Both the position numbers and the translations under genes were made by a program. A stretch of DNA of 64,000 bases, from the NCBI RefSeq assembly GCF_000685965.1, contig NZ_JMLE01000012.1, forward strand, positions 62,001 to 126,000, given 5' to 3'. Below, piece by piece: positions 8,910 through 17,429 of this stretch (its first letter is position 1; each line of letters starts with the position of its first letter). The notes below the pieces were generated by a model. It made no database searches, was not told the DNA's origin, and saw nothing but the letters and a program-made list of their open reading frames with translations. The DNA is from Arthrobacter sp. UNC362MFTsu5.1 (GTDB lineage: Bacteria; Actinomycetota; Actinomycetes; Actinomycetales; Micrococcaceae).

Positions 8910-11633
8910 CTAGCTGCTTCGCGTGCTCCGGGCCTTGCTCTTCCGCCCGCCGCGGACCAGCTGTCCGTGTAAAGGGTGGGCAACGGCGGTGCTGAACCGG
9001 GCCGCGCGGCGGGAAATGTGGTGCAATGGCTGCCGGCGCGGAATCACGGCGGGCCGGGCAGGGGGTTGCTGTGCTGCCCGGGCGAAGAACCAGCTCTTGG
9101 CGAATTCGACCATGACCAGGTAGACCACGATCATGCCCAGGAGAGCCAGGAAGAAGGGCGTAGGCAGCGGGTCGAACCCGAGGACACCGGCCAGCGGAGA
9201 TAGCGGCAGGAAGATGCCCACCACCACCACGCCCAGGGATGCCCCCAGCAGCCCGGCTGACGGCCGGCTCCGCAGGAACGGAACCCGCCGGGTGCGGATG
9301 GCAAAGATGATGAGCGTTTGCGTGGCGATCGACTCGATGAACCAGCCGGCCCTGAACTCTCCGGGCACCGCATGGAACGCGAACAGCATCAGGGCGAAGG
9401 TAGCGAAGTCGAACAGGGAGCTGATGGGCCCGAAGAGGAGCATAAAACGCCGGATGAAGGCGATGTTCCAGTGCGACGGGGCCAGCAGCTGCTCCTTGTC
9501 CACGCGGTCTCCCGGGATGGCGAGCTGGCCGCTGTCATAGAGCAGGTTGTTCAGCAGGATCTGGCCGGGCAGCATCGGCAGGAAACTCAGCACAACGGAT
9601 GCCGTGGCGGCACTGAACATGTTGCCGAAGTTGCTCGAGGTTCCCATCAGCACGTACTTGATGGTGTTCGCGAAAATCCGCCGCCCTTCCATCACGCCCT
9701 CGGCCAGCACTGCCAGGTCCTTGTCCAGCAGCACGACGTCGGCCGCGTCCTTGGCGACGTCGGTGGCGCTGTCCACGGAGATGCCGATGTCCGCTGCGTG
9801 CAAGGCGAGCGCGTCATTGACCCCATCGCCCATGAACCCGACGGAACCACCGCTCCGGCGCAGCAGCCGGATGATCCGGGCCTTCTGTTCCGGCGAGACA
9901 CGGGCGAAGATGCTTGCCTCGCGGGCCGCAGCTGCCAGCTCTGCATCAGAGAAAGATTCCACCTCGGCGCCGGTGAGCGTACCTCCGGAGAGCACCCCGA
10001 GCTCGTCACAGACCTTCTCGGCAACCTTGGCGTTGTCCCCGGTGGCGATCTTGACCGTGATGCCGAGCGCTTCGAGCTGGTCCAGTGAAGCCCTGGCGTT
10101 GGCTTTGGGCCTGTCCAGGAAGACCAGCAGCCCCTCCAGGACCAGGTCCTTCTCGTCGGCCGGTCCGATCGCTGTCAGCCCTGCGGCCGGCCGGCTGGCT
10201 ACGGCCACCACGCGTGATCCCGCGTTGAACTGTTCGTCCAGCATCGCCTGCACACCTGCCGGGATGTCCGCGCAGAGCGCCAGGACATCTTCCGGCGATC
10301 CCTTGGACACCAGCTGTGCAGCGCCGCCCTGTTCCCTGACCAGCACGCTGGTCCGGCGGCGCAGGTGGTCGAAATCAATGACGTCCAGGCGTTCGTAGCG
10401 GCCTGGCTCGAAGCCGGCCGCATCGGCGGAAGCCCACAAGGCAGCGTCCAGCGGATTCAGTCCCACTGTGGAGACCTTCGCTTCCGTGTACTCCGCTTCC
10501 GTGGCGAGAAGGCCCAGCGTAAAAAGGAAGTCGGGGGCCACTCCGTCCCTGGCGGGCAACGCTGCGGTGAAGCTGATCCTGCCCTCGGTGAGGGTGCCTG
10601 TCTTATCGGTGACGAGCACGTCCATGTCCCCGAGGTCCTCAATGCACACCAGTCGCTTGACCAGCACTTTGCGCTTGGCCAACTGCCGGGTTCCCGTGGC
10701 CAGGCTGGTGCTCACCACCGCCGGCAACAGCTGCGGCGTAATACCAACGGCAATCGCCAGCGAGAACAGCAGCGATTCGATGACAGGACGCTGCAGCAGC
10801 AGGTTGGCAACGAAGATCAGTGTGGTGAGGATGACGGCCACCTGCAGCAGCAGGAAGGAGAAGCGTTTCAGGCCCAGCTGGAACTCGGTCTGCGGCTGCC
10901 GCTCGCCGAGCCCCAAAGCGATCCGGCCGAATTCTGCCCGCCCGCCTGTGGCCACCACCGCGGCGGTGCAGCTTCCGGACTGGACCACGGTCCCCATAAA
11001 CAGGCAGGAAGTGAGGTCGGCGGGTGCAGCGGAGCCGCGGACCGGCGCCGGATCTTTGCTGACAGGCAGCGATTCACCCGTCAGGATGCTTTCGTCGCAG
11101 AGCAAGTCTTTGGCCGTCAGCAACCGCATGTCCGCCGGGACCACCGCGCCGATGGCCAGATGCACGACGTCGCCGGGCACCAAGGCTGTGACGCGGACTT
11201 CTCCCAGGATCCCGTCGCGGAGAACCGCGGCCAGGTGGGTGACACGTGCATGCAGCGCCTCGGCGGCGCGCTCGGCCCGGAACTCGTTGACGAAGCCCAG
11301 CCCCACACTGGCCAGCAGAATCACGCCGATCACAATGGAGTTCGTGGCGTCCCCCAGGAATAAGGAGAGCCCGGCAGTGACGGCCAGCAGGATCAGGATG
11401 GGGCTGCCCAACTGCCGCGCCAGCACCGACCACCCGCTGGCCTCGTGTGTTCGCACCGCGTTCGGACCCACGGCAGCCAGCCGCCTGGCGGCTTCGCCGC
11501 TGGCGAGCCCCGCGCTGCCGGTTTTCAACTGGTCCAGGACCTCTTCCACGGGAAGCTGCGCGGCGTGCGCGATGGTCACTTGCCCGGGCAGATGCCCCTG
11601 GACGTCGAAGTCCGGCGCGTGGAGTTCGGGCAC
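8910..11633 (-). CDS. mgtA: magnesium-transporting P-type ATPase (MgtA/MgtB type)
   Basis: A 907-residue P-type ATPase of the P3B class, which imports Mg2+ across the membrane. Seen: an N-terminal cation-ATPase domain (VEEVLDQLKTG), the actuator motif ILTGES, DKTGTLT with Asp near 343, FMGDGVNDALALHAADIG, and ten-helix topology with the long C-terminal half SSNFGNMFSAA typical of MgtA. The start is GTG at 11633, one base after the stop of the protease gene; the same frame stays open upstream to 11822, but that part is antisense to nothing useful and lies inside the protease gene. Close spacing suggests translational coupling to the protease. No Mg2+ leader can be present, because the gene has no 5' region of its own. 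Confidence 0.85.
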   Translation of the reverse strand: MPELHAPDFDVQGHLPGQVTIAHAAQLPVEEVLDQLKTGSAGLASGEAARRLAAVGPNAVRTHEASGWSVLARQLGSPILILLAVTAGLSLFLGDATNSIVIGVILLASVGLGFVNEFRAERAAEALHARVTHLAAVLRDGILGEVRVTALVPGDVVHLAIGAVVPADMRLLTAKDLLCDESILTGESLPVSKDPAPVRGSAAPADLTSCLFMGTVVQSGSCTAAVVATGGRAEFGRIALGLGERQPQTEFQLGLKRFSFLLLQVAVILTTLIFVANLLLQRPVIESLLFSLAIAVGITPQLLPAVVSTSLATGTRQLAKRKVLVKRLVCIEDLGDMDVLVTDKTGTLTEGRISFTAALPARDGVAPDFLFTLGLLATEAEYTEAKVSTVGLNPLDAALWASADAAGFEPGRYERLDVIDFDHLRRRTSVLVREQGGAAQLVSKGSPEDVLALCADIPAGVQAMLDEQFNAGSRVVAVASRPAAGLTAIGPADEKDLVLEGLLVFLDRPKANARASLDQLEALGITVKIATGDNAKVAEKVCDELGVLSGGTLTGAEVESFSDAELAAAAREASIFARVSPEQKARIIRLLRRSGGSVGFMGDGVNDALALHAADIGISVDSATDVAKDAADVVLLDKDLAVLAEGVMEGRRIFANTIKYVLMGTSSNFGNMFSAATASVVLSFLPMLPGQILLNNLLYDSGQLAIPGDRVDKEQLLAPSHWNIAFIRRFMLLFGPISSLFDFATFALMLFAFHAVPGEFRAGWFIESIATQTLIIFAIRTRRVPFLRSRPSAGLLGASLGVVVVGIFLPLSPLAGVLGFDPLPTPFFLALLGMIVVYLVMVEFAKSWFFARAAQQPPARPAVIPRRQPLHHISRRAARFSTAVAHPLHGQLVRGGRKSKARSTRSS

Positions 11634-11634
11634 G

Positions 11635-13728
11635 TCAGGACAGCCGCCAAACGTAGGCGTAGGGCTGCGGGAACTGGGTGATCCGGAACGCCCGGACCAC
11701 GATTTTGGCAGGGCCCGGCGGCATGCCCGTCCACAGGACCTGTTCCACGTTGTTCGCGTGGTCGAAGCCGGCGGAGGTTCCGGAATTTCCGTGCCGCTCG
11801 CTGCCGTCCGCTGCCTGCACAATGAGGTCGAGGTCGTTCTGCAGCTGGGGACCGGGCGGATCGGACCACACCAGGGTGATCTTCAGCGTCACCCCGGCGG
11901 CGGTGAGTTCCGGGTCCCCGGCAGGAGCCCCGTGCCGTCTTCCCTTGGCAGCAACCTTGGGGACCTCCGCGGGGATGTCGATGGCGAAGGAGTCCTCCTC
12001 CCCCTGCTCCAGCGGCCCGCCTTCGCCCAGGCCGGCGTTGCCAGGCTGCCCGGGAAGGACCACGGACCGGCCCAGGTTGACCCGGCCCCACCCGGAGTTC
12101 CCGTTCGGGGACTCCCCGGCTTCGCTGGGATTGTACTGTCCCGGCAGCACGTCGGCGCCGTTGATCAGCAGGGCCTTGATCAAGGCGGCGCTGGGGGCGG
12201 CCAGCCCGTTCTTCACCAGGGTTTCCCGCAGCACCGCCGCGCAGCCGGCAACCAGCGGTGTTGCCATGGACGTGCCGGAATCGAAGAAGAACAACGGATC
12301 GGTGGAGGTGCCGAAGGTGCTGCCCATCGGGGCGTTCCGCGAAAGCGTGGACAGGATGCTGGTTCCCGGGGCGACGACGTCGGGCTTGATCCGGCCTTCC
12401 TTGGTGGGGCCGCGGCTGGAGAAGGCCACCATCCCGTCCGGGTTGTTGGCCTGCTTGTCGCGTTTGACGGGATTCGCGGGGAAGTCGCCCGGCCAGTACG
12501 TGCCGTAGGAGGGCGCGAAGTCCTTCCGGAGGCTTTCGCTGGCTCCCACGGTGATGCAGTTCTTGGCCGCGGACTGGGAGCCGATGGAGTTCGAGTCCAC
12601 GGTACCGTCGCTGTTGCCGTCCACGCCGTCATTCCCGGCCGCGAAGCAGATCACCTGGTCCGGGTGGTTCCACACGAACTCGTCGATCTCCCGCGAGCTT
12701 GAGTCATAGGGCAGGTTGAGTCCGGGCACCCCCCACGAGTTCGTATGCACGCGGGCGCCGTCGTCGTACGTCTTTTGGAAGAGGTCGTTCAGGTTGACCG
12801 GGATGCCGCCCAGGCCGCCGTTGGCGTCGAGCAGGCTTTGCAGGATCAGCAGGGCCTCAGGTGCCGTGCCGTCAATGTTCCCGCCCATGGTGGCCGAGTT
12901 TCCCCGGCCCAGCACGGAGCCGGCCACGTGCGTGCCGTGGCCGTGCGGATCGTCCGCCTTGTCCGGCGCCGTGCGGCCCAGCGCATAGAGCGTCTGGACC
13001 CGTCCGGTGAACGCCGGATGCGGGTTGGCGGCGTCACCGGTGTCGAATCCGGTGTCCGCCACGGCCACCACTTCCCCGTCGCCCCGGTACGTTGTCCCGT
13101 TGACCAGCACCTCGGCATTCAAAATCTGCCGGGCAACATTGTTGAAGAGCTGGCGCTCGCGGACCGGGTGGATCTCGCGGATCTCGTCGATCTTCGCCAG
13201 TTCCGGGAGCTGGTCCACCGAGGTGGTGATGCGCAGCTTTCCCGGGGTGACCGCCACGGCGTCCGGCTCCACCCTGGCCGCCAAGGCAACCCGGGCGATC
13301 AGGTCCGGGGTGGCCTCGATGCCCGGGTGCAGCAGCAGGTCCACCTTTTCCAGCCGGCGGTCCGGATGCGGTTCGTGGTCCGCCAGCGACCGGACGTTGC
13401 CGGTGTCCGCCCCGCGCGGCAGCAGCGGCGGCGGGATCTTGAAGACCCTGGAGTAGACGTCCGCCCAGCTCACGAACGGCAGGGCGCGCACCCGGTCCAG
13501 GTCCGCCGGCGGGAACGCCGCAAGGTAGGTGTTGTCCGAGACGTATTCCTGCATCTCGACGTCGATGCCGGCAAGTTCCGCGCGCTGTTCCGCCGTCAGC
13601 GGCTCCGCGGTCTGGATGAGGATGTGGTCCGACTCCGAGGCGTCCTCGGCAACCAGTCCGGCGTCACGCAGGGCACGGTTCTGTTTGATCGGATCAATGG
13701 TGATGCCGTTGATGGTGATGTCAGACAT
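11635..13728 (-). CDS. S8-family subtilisin-like serine peptidase
   Basis: A 697-residue subtilase. The catalytic triad is clear: Asp near 225 in VAVADTGFDTGD, His near 264 in HGHGTHVAGS, Ser near 487 in DSGTSMATP. The N-terminal 200 residues resemble a propeptide-like region without a signal peptide, so the enzyme appears cytosolic or leaves by another route. The C-terminal 130 residues form a beta-rich P-domain-like module (LVWSDPPGPQLQNDLDLIV), as in large S8 peptidases with pre-peptidase tails. ATG at 13728 has AGGGGG about 10 nt upstream; an upstream in-frame ATG at 13785 lacks support. It is followed after 1 nt by mgtA, an unusual pairing. Confidence 0.85.
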   Translation of the reverse strand: MSDITINGITIDPIKQNRALRDAGLVAEDASESDHILIQTAEPLTAEQRAELAGIDVEMQEYVSDNTYLAAFPPADLDRVRALPFVSWADVYSRVFKIPPPLLPRGADTGNVRSLADHEPHPDRRLEKVDLLLHPGIEATPDLIARVALAARVEPDAVAVTPGKLRITTSVDQLPELAKIDEIREIHPVRERQLFNNVARQILNAEVLVNGTTYRGDGEVVAVADTGFDTGDAANPHPAFTGRVQTLYALGRTAPDKADDPHGHGTHVAGSVLGRGNSATMGGNIDGTAPEALLILQSLLDANGGLGGIPVNLNDLFQKTYDDGARVHTNSWGVPGLNLPYDSSSREIDEFVWNHPDQVICFAAGNDGVDGNSDGTVDSNSIGSQSAAKNCITVGASESLRKDFAPSYGTYWPGDFPANPVKRDKQANNPDGMVAFSSRGPTKEGRIKPDVVAPGTSILSTLSRNAPMGSTFGTSTDPLFFFDSGTSMATPLVAGCAAVLRETLVKNGLAAPSAALIKALLINGADVLPGQYNPSEAGESPNGNSGWGRVNLGRSVVLPGQPGNAGLGEGGPLEQGEEDSFAIDIPAEVPKVAAKGRRHGAPAGDPELTAAGVTLKITLVWSDPPGPQLQNDLDLIVQAADGSERHGNSGTSAGFDHANNVEQVLWTGMPPGPAKIVVRAFRITQFPQPYAYVWRLS

Positions 13729-13820
13729 GAAGTTGTGCCCCCTGGCGATCAGCCCGAATAGCGCCGCCGGAAACAACCTCGGCACCCGGTGGCCGCGTGT
13801 GCTCTAGAAGGAGACCCGGA

Positions 13821-13866
13821 CCCCCGCCGAGCGGGGGCCCCGGAAGGTGAGCGTCAGCATACGCTC
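13821..13866 (-). terminator. two adjacent hairpins after the flavoprotein operon
   Basis: Reading downstream of the minus-strand flavoprotein gene, GAGCGT and ACGCTC form a 6-bp stem around six bases (13849-13866). Then CCCCCGC and GCGGGGG form a 7-bp stem around three bases (13821-13837). There is no clean T run, so this is a weak terminator call. The remaining 150-bp space also holds the promoter of the subtilase gene. Confidence 0.35.
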
Positions 13867-13880
13867 GGCGCCCTAGGCGG

Positions 13881-15722
13881 TCAACGGCGCGTGGAAAGCT
13901 GCCCGGCAGCGGACACCTCAGCGGGCAGCTCAGCGGGCATTGTCCCGTCGTCCTCGTACGCGCCGGCACCGGCGAGGTCGCGGCCGGCGATGTAGCCGAA
14001 GGTGAGGGCCGGTCCCAGGTTGATGCCGCCCGCGGGGTAGTGCCCGCCCATCACGTTGGCCTGGTCGTTGCCCGCAACGTAGAGCCCTTCGATCGGCCGG
14101 CCGTCGTTGTCCAGGACGCGGCTCCGGCCGTCCGCCTCCAGTCCGGCGAAGGTGCCGAAGCTGCCGGGAACCACGCGGACCGCGTAGAAGGGACCCTTCT
14201 CGAGCGGACCCAGCGAGGGGTTGGGCCGGTTCCCGGCGTCGCCGCCATACCGGTTGAACGCGGTCTCGCCGCGCCCGAAGCCGGGGTCCACGCCGTCGCG
14301 GGCGTTGCGGTTGAACTCCTCCACGGTGGCTTTGAGGCCGGCGGGGTCGATTCCGCACTTCGCCGCGAGTTCCTCGATGGTCCGTCCCTTCGTGAGGTAG
14401 CCGGAGCGCAGGTACGGGAAGAGCGGGACCGGCAGCGGCTTGGCCATGCCCAGAGGGAACCTGCGGACGAACCGGCTGTCGGCAATCTGCCAGGACTCCG
14501 CGGTTCCGCCCTCGGGGGTGGCGGCCATCATGGCGGCCACGTAGTCGTAGTAGCCGTTGGCCTCGTTGACGAAGCGCTTGCCGTTTGCGAGGACGCCGAT
14601 GCTGCCGGGCTTGGCGCGGTCCATGATGTGCGGGAAGGTGCCGGTGCGGCCGTTGCGGTACGGCACCAGCGACACGGGGCACCACGCGGCGGCGGATTTC
14701 ACGTCGGTCTTGAACCGGGCACCCACCGCCTGGGCCAGGGTGATGCCGTCGCCGCTGGTCTCCGCGGGTGCCAGCGTCCAGTGTTCCCGGCCGGTGGGGG
14801 TGTGGGGAAACAGCTCCTTCCGGCGCTGGATGTCGTGGGGGAAGCCGCCGGCGGCGAGGACGACGCCGCGTGCAGCGTTGATCTGCAGCTCACCGTCCGG
14901 GGAGCCGACGACGGCGCCGGTCACCTTGCCGGTGTTGTCGGTGAGCAGCCGTTTCGCGGGAGTGGAAACGCGGATATCCACGCCGAGATCGTCAGCGGAC
15001 TTCAGCAGGCGTCCGGTCAGGGCGGTGCCGTTGACCAGTTGCATGTTGCGGCGGTGAATCAGCAGGTCCAGGAGGTGGAGGCCCATGCGCCAGCCGGCGT
15101 GGAAGATGCCTTTCGGATTTCCCTGCGAGGCGGAGAGGAACTTGCTGAGGTCCGGTCCGGCCATGATGCCCATGCCCAGGAAGGACGTTTCGTAGAGCTG
15201 GTGGCGCATTTTTGCCCGGAGTTCCGGCCTGATCCGCCGCGCGTTGATCGGTTTGGGGCCCACCGAGCGGTTGCCGGTGCCTGCGCCCGGCTCCTTGCCG
15301 TAGATGTCATTGATCCTGGTTCCCGGGACGAACTGCAGGGACGTCTTGTCCTGGAAGAAGCCCACCATGTGCGGGACGGCCTCGAGGAAGGCGTCCACCT
15401 TGTCCGACTGGTACTCCTCCCCCAGGGTGTGGCGCAAATAGGTGCGGAACGTTTCCTTGTCCTCGTTTACGCCGGCAGCCTTGGCGAGCGGGTTGCCGGG
15501 GGTCCAGGCCCAGCCTCCGGACCAGGACGTGGCCCCGCCGCAGACCCCGGCTTTTTCCACCACGATGACTTTGAGGCCGTGGTAGGCGGCGGTGACGGCG
15601 GCGGACAATCCGCCGGCGCCGGACCCGACCACCAGGACATCGCAGTCCAGGGCGCCAGGCCGGCCGTCCTGCTCAGTTGGGGCCGGTGTGGCGTCGGTGC
15701 TCTCGTTCATGGGGTTCTCCAT
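13881..15722 (-). CDS. FAD-dependent oxidoreductase, fumarate reductase/3-ketosteroid dehydrogenase type
   Basis: A 613-residue flavoprotein. The dinucleotide site VVGSGAGGLSAA is near residues 31-42, then EKAGVCGGATSWSGGWAWTPGN, and near the C-terminus the second FAD motif LYVAGNDQANVMGGHYPAGG. This architecture is shared by 3-ketosteroid delta1-dehydrogenases, urocanate and fumarate reductases and KstD-like enzymes that add or remove H2 across a C-C bond. Substrate unknown. ATG at 15722 has only a weak GAGAG site; ATG at 15710 has GGAG at 6 nt and may be the true start. It is the last gene of the minus-strand catabolic operon and a distant paralogue of the flavoprotein at 25832. Confidence 0.8.
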   Translation of the reverse strand: MENPMNESTDATPAPTEQDGRPGALDCDVLVVGSGAGGLSAAVTAAYHGLKVIVVEKAGVCGGATSWSGGWAWTPGNPLAKAAGVNEDKETFRTYLRHTLGEEYQSDKVDAFLEAVPHMVGFFQDKTSLQFVPGTRINDIYGKEPGAGTGNRSVGPKPINARRIRPELRAKMRHQLYETSFLGMGIMAGPDLSKFLSASQGNPKGIFHAGWRMGLHLLDLLIHRRNMQLVNGTALTGRLLKSADDLGVDIRVSTPAKRLLTDNTGKVTGAVVGSPDGELQINAARGVVLAAGGFPHDIQRRKELFPHTPTGREHWTLAPAETSGDGITLAQAVGARFKTDVKSAAAWCPVSLVPYRNGRTGTFPHIMDRAKPGSIGVLANGKRFVNEANGYYDYVAAMMAATPEGGTAESWQIADSRFVRRFPLGMAKPLPVPLFPYLRSGYLTKGRTIEELAAKCGIDPAGLKATVEEFNRNARDGVDPGFGRGETAFNRYGGDAGNRPNPSLGPLEKGPFYAVRVVPGSFGTFAGLEADGRSRVLDNDGRPIEGLYVAGNDQANVMGGHYPAGGINLGPALTFGYIAGRDLAGAGAYEDDGTMPAELPAEVSAAGQLSTRR

Positions 15723-15759
15723 TGTGGTTCTCTCGGGTGTCTCTTAGCGGCCGAAGTGG

Positions 15760-16596
15760 TTAGTGGCCGAAGGTGTCTGAATCGAGGCGCGGCGGGGCGC
15801 CGGTTTCCAGCGCATCAATGGCGGCGAGCTGCTCCGGAGCCAGCTCGAAGCCGAAGATGTCCAGGTTCTGCCGCTGCCGGTCGTCGCTGGCGGATTTCGG
15901 CGTGGCGATGCGGCCCTGCTGGACATGCCAGCGGAGCACGATCTGTCCGGGCGTCCTGCCCAGTTCCTCCGCCGGCCCGGTGATGGCGGGGCTGGCCAGG
16001 AAGTCGCCGTTGCGGCCAAGCGGGCTGTACGCGCCGGTGGCAATGCCGTGCTCACGGTGGAAGGCCAGCTGTCCGGGCTGGCCGTGGGCCGGGTCCACCT
16101 GCACCTGGTTGACCGGCACGGCGAGTCCGGCCCTTTCGACTGCCAGCAGGTGGGCGGGCTTGAAGTTGGAGACGCCCCAGGCGCGGATGGCGCCGTCGTC
16201 CGCCAGCTGCCGGAGGCCTTCGCAGGCCTCGACGAACCGGCCCAGCGCGGGGTTGGGCCAGTGGACCAGGAACAGGTCCAGGTACTCCACGCCGAGCCGG
16301 GCCGCTGAGCGTTCAAAGGCGATTCGGACGCCGTCCCGGCTGTGCCAGTCCCGGTTGAACTTGGTAGTGATGAAAATGTCCTGCCGGGCGATGCCGCTGC
16401 GCCGGAGGCCCTCCCCCACGGCCTCTTCATTGCCGTAGTTCTCGGCGGTATCGATGTGCCGGTAACCGTTGGCGATGGCGCGGTGCACGGCATCCGCGGC
16501 GTCCTCCCCCACCATCGGCCAGGTGCCCAGCCCGATCAGCGGAACGCGGACGCCGGGGGCAAGCTCCGTCGTCGTGCTTTCCAGAACTTCGCTCAT
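15760..16596 (-). CDS. aldo/keto reductase (2,5-diketogluconate reductase type)
   Basis: A 278-residue NADPH-dependent aldo/keto reductase. The catalytic tetrad is in place: Asp49 and Tyr54 in HIDTAENYGNE, Lys79 in ITTKF, His112 in FLVHWP. Near the C-terminus, IATPKSASDDR binds the 2'-phosphate of NADPH. The length and GTWPMVGED start fit the AKR5 group of small-sugar and keto-acid reductases. Its ATG overlaps the stop of the upstream isomerase gene by 4 bases, so it is certainly in the same operon. Confidence 0.85.
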   Translation of the reverse strand: MSEVLESTTTELAPGVRVPLIGLGTWPMVGEDAADAVHRAIANGYRHIDTAENYGNEEAVGEGLRRSGIARQDIFITTKFNRDWHSRDGVRIAFERSAARLGVEYLDLFLVHWPNPALGRFVEACEGLRQLADDGAIRAWGVSNFKPAHLLAVERAGLAVPVNQVQVDPAHGQPGQLAFHREHGIATGAYSPLGRNGDFLASPAITGPAEELGRTPGQIVLRWHVQQGRIATPKSASDDRQRQNLDIFGFELAPEQLAAIDALETGAPPRLDSDTFGH

Positions 16597-17429
16597 TTGG
16601 CCCCTGCTTCCTGAAGGTTTTCCGCTGCCGCTAGTACGGCGTCAGCGGCGGCTTTCAGGTTCCGGGCCCAGCCCGGTCCACCGAGTTCGGCAACCCGCCG
16701 GTCCGACGGCGTCTCGACGCTCACGGGCGTCCCTGCCGGGAAGGCAGCCACCAGCGCGGCGAGATCGAACCCGCCTTCGCCGGGGACGCCGCGTTCGGAG
16801 CGCGACTCTGTCACGAGGTCCTCGCGGGTGGCGGGCCGCTGCACCGGGCCGTCGCACAACTGCAGCAGCGGGACAAGGTCCGCGCTGGCTGCCAGCTGGT
16901 CGAGCGTGCCGCCGAAGCGGTTGAAGTGCAGGGCGTCCACCACGATCTTGCAGCCGGCGGCGCGGGCCAGTTCCGCCGCGGCGGGGATGGAATCTACCGC
17001 CTGGTAGGAGATCGGTTCCAGCGTGGGCACGATGCCGAAATCCCGGCCGTCCGCCGTCATCCGGGCCAGCGTGTCAGCCAGCCGGGCGGCGTCCGGATCG
17101 GCACCGGCAACGGTCAGCGAGCCGGCACCCAAGGCCTGGCCTGCTTCCATCATCCGCAGCCAGGCCCCGCGCTGGTCACTGCCGTCCAGGAGCAGGAACT
17201 CGATGTCCTTCACCGTCACGCCGGTGTCCCGCATCCGGGCCAGGGTTTCCTTCAGCATGGGTGAACCGGGCTGCAGGTCATAAGCACGTTCGGCCGCGGT
17301 AACCGGCCGCACCCGGGCGCCGATGAAGTCGAATCCCGCCCCGGCGGCGACGGTCACGAGGTCCGGCGGCGCAGTTCCTACGAGGGAAAGCTGGGCCAGG
17401 CCCACCTGGCGGCGTGGCGGGGTGTTCAT
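16593..17429 (-). CDS. sugar phosphate isomerase/epimerase-like TIM-barrel protein
   Basis: A 278-residue protein of the xylose-isomerase-like TIM-barrel superfamily. Likely metal ligands are Glu in PTLEPISY, Asp and His in VVDALHFNRFGG, and the closing Glu in SVETPSDRR. The superfamily includes epimerases, isomerases, inosose dehydratases and 3-dehydroshikimate dehydratases, so the reaction cannot be fixed from sequence alone. It overlaps the genes on both sides by 4 bases. With a shikimate dehydrogenase-like gene 20 kb away, a dehydroshikimate or hydroxy-acid role is possible but unproven. Confidence 0.7.
   Translation of the reverse strand: MNTPPRRQVGLAQLSLVGTAPPDLVTVAAGAGFDFIGARVRPVTAAERAYDLQPGSPMLKETLARMRDTGVTVKDIEFLLLDGSDQRGAWLRMMEAGQALGAGSLTVAGADPDAARLADTLARMTADGRDFGIVPTLEPISYQAVDSIPAAAELARAAGCKIVVDALHFNRFGGTLDQLAASADLVPLLQLCDGPVQRPATREDLVTESRSERGVPGEGGFDLAALVAAFPAGTPVSVETPSDRRVAELGGPGWARNLKAAADAVLAAAENLQEAGAK

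Noticed and set aside
10468..12702. Very long plus-strand open frame (744 codons) across mgtA and the subtilase
   Set aside because: It is antisense to two genes with complete catalytic motifs; its translation has no family features and reflects high GC.
14040..15983. 647-codon plus-strand frame over the flavoprotein gene
   Set aside because: Antisense shadow of a gene with clear FAD motifs; the translation is Gly/Val/Ala/His-rich without domains.
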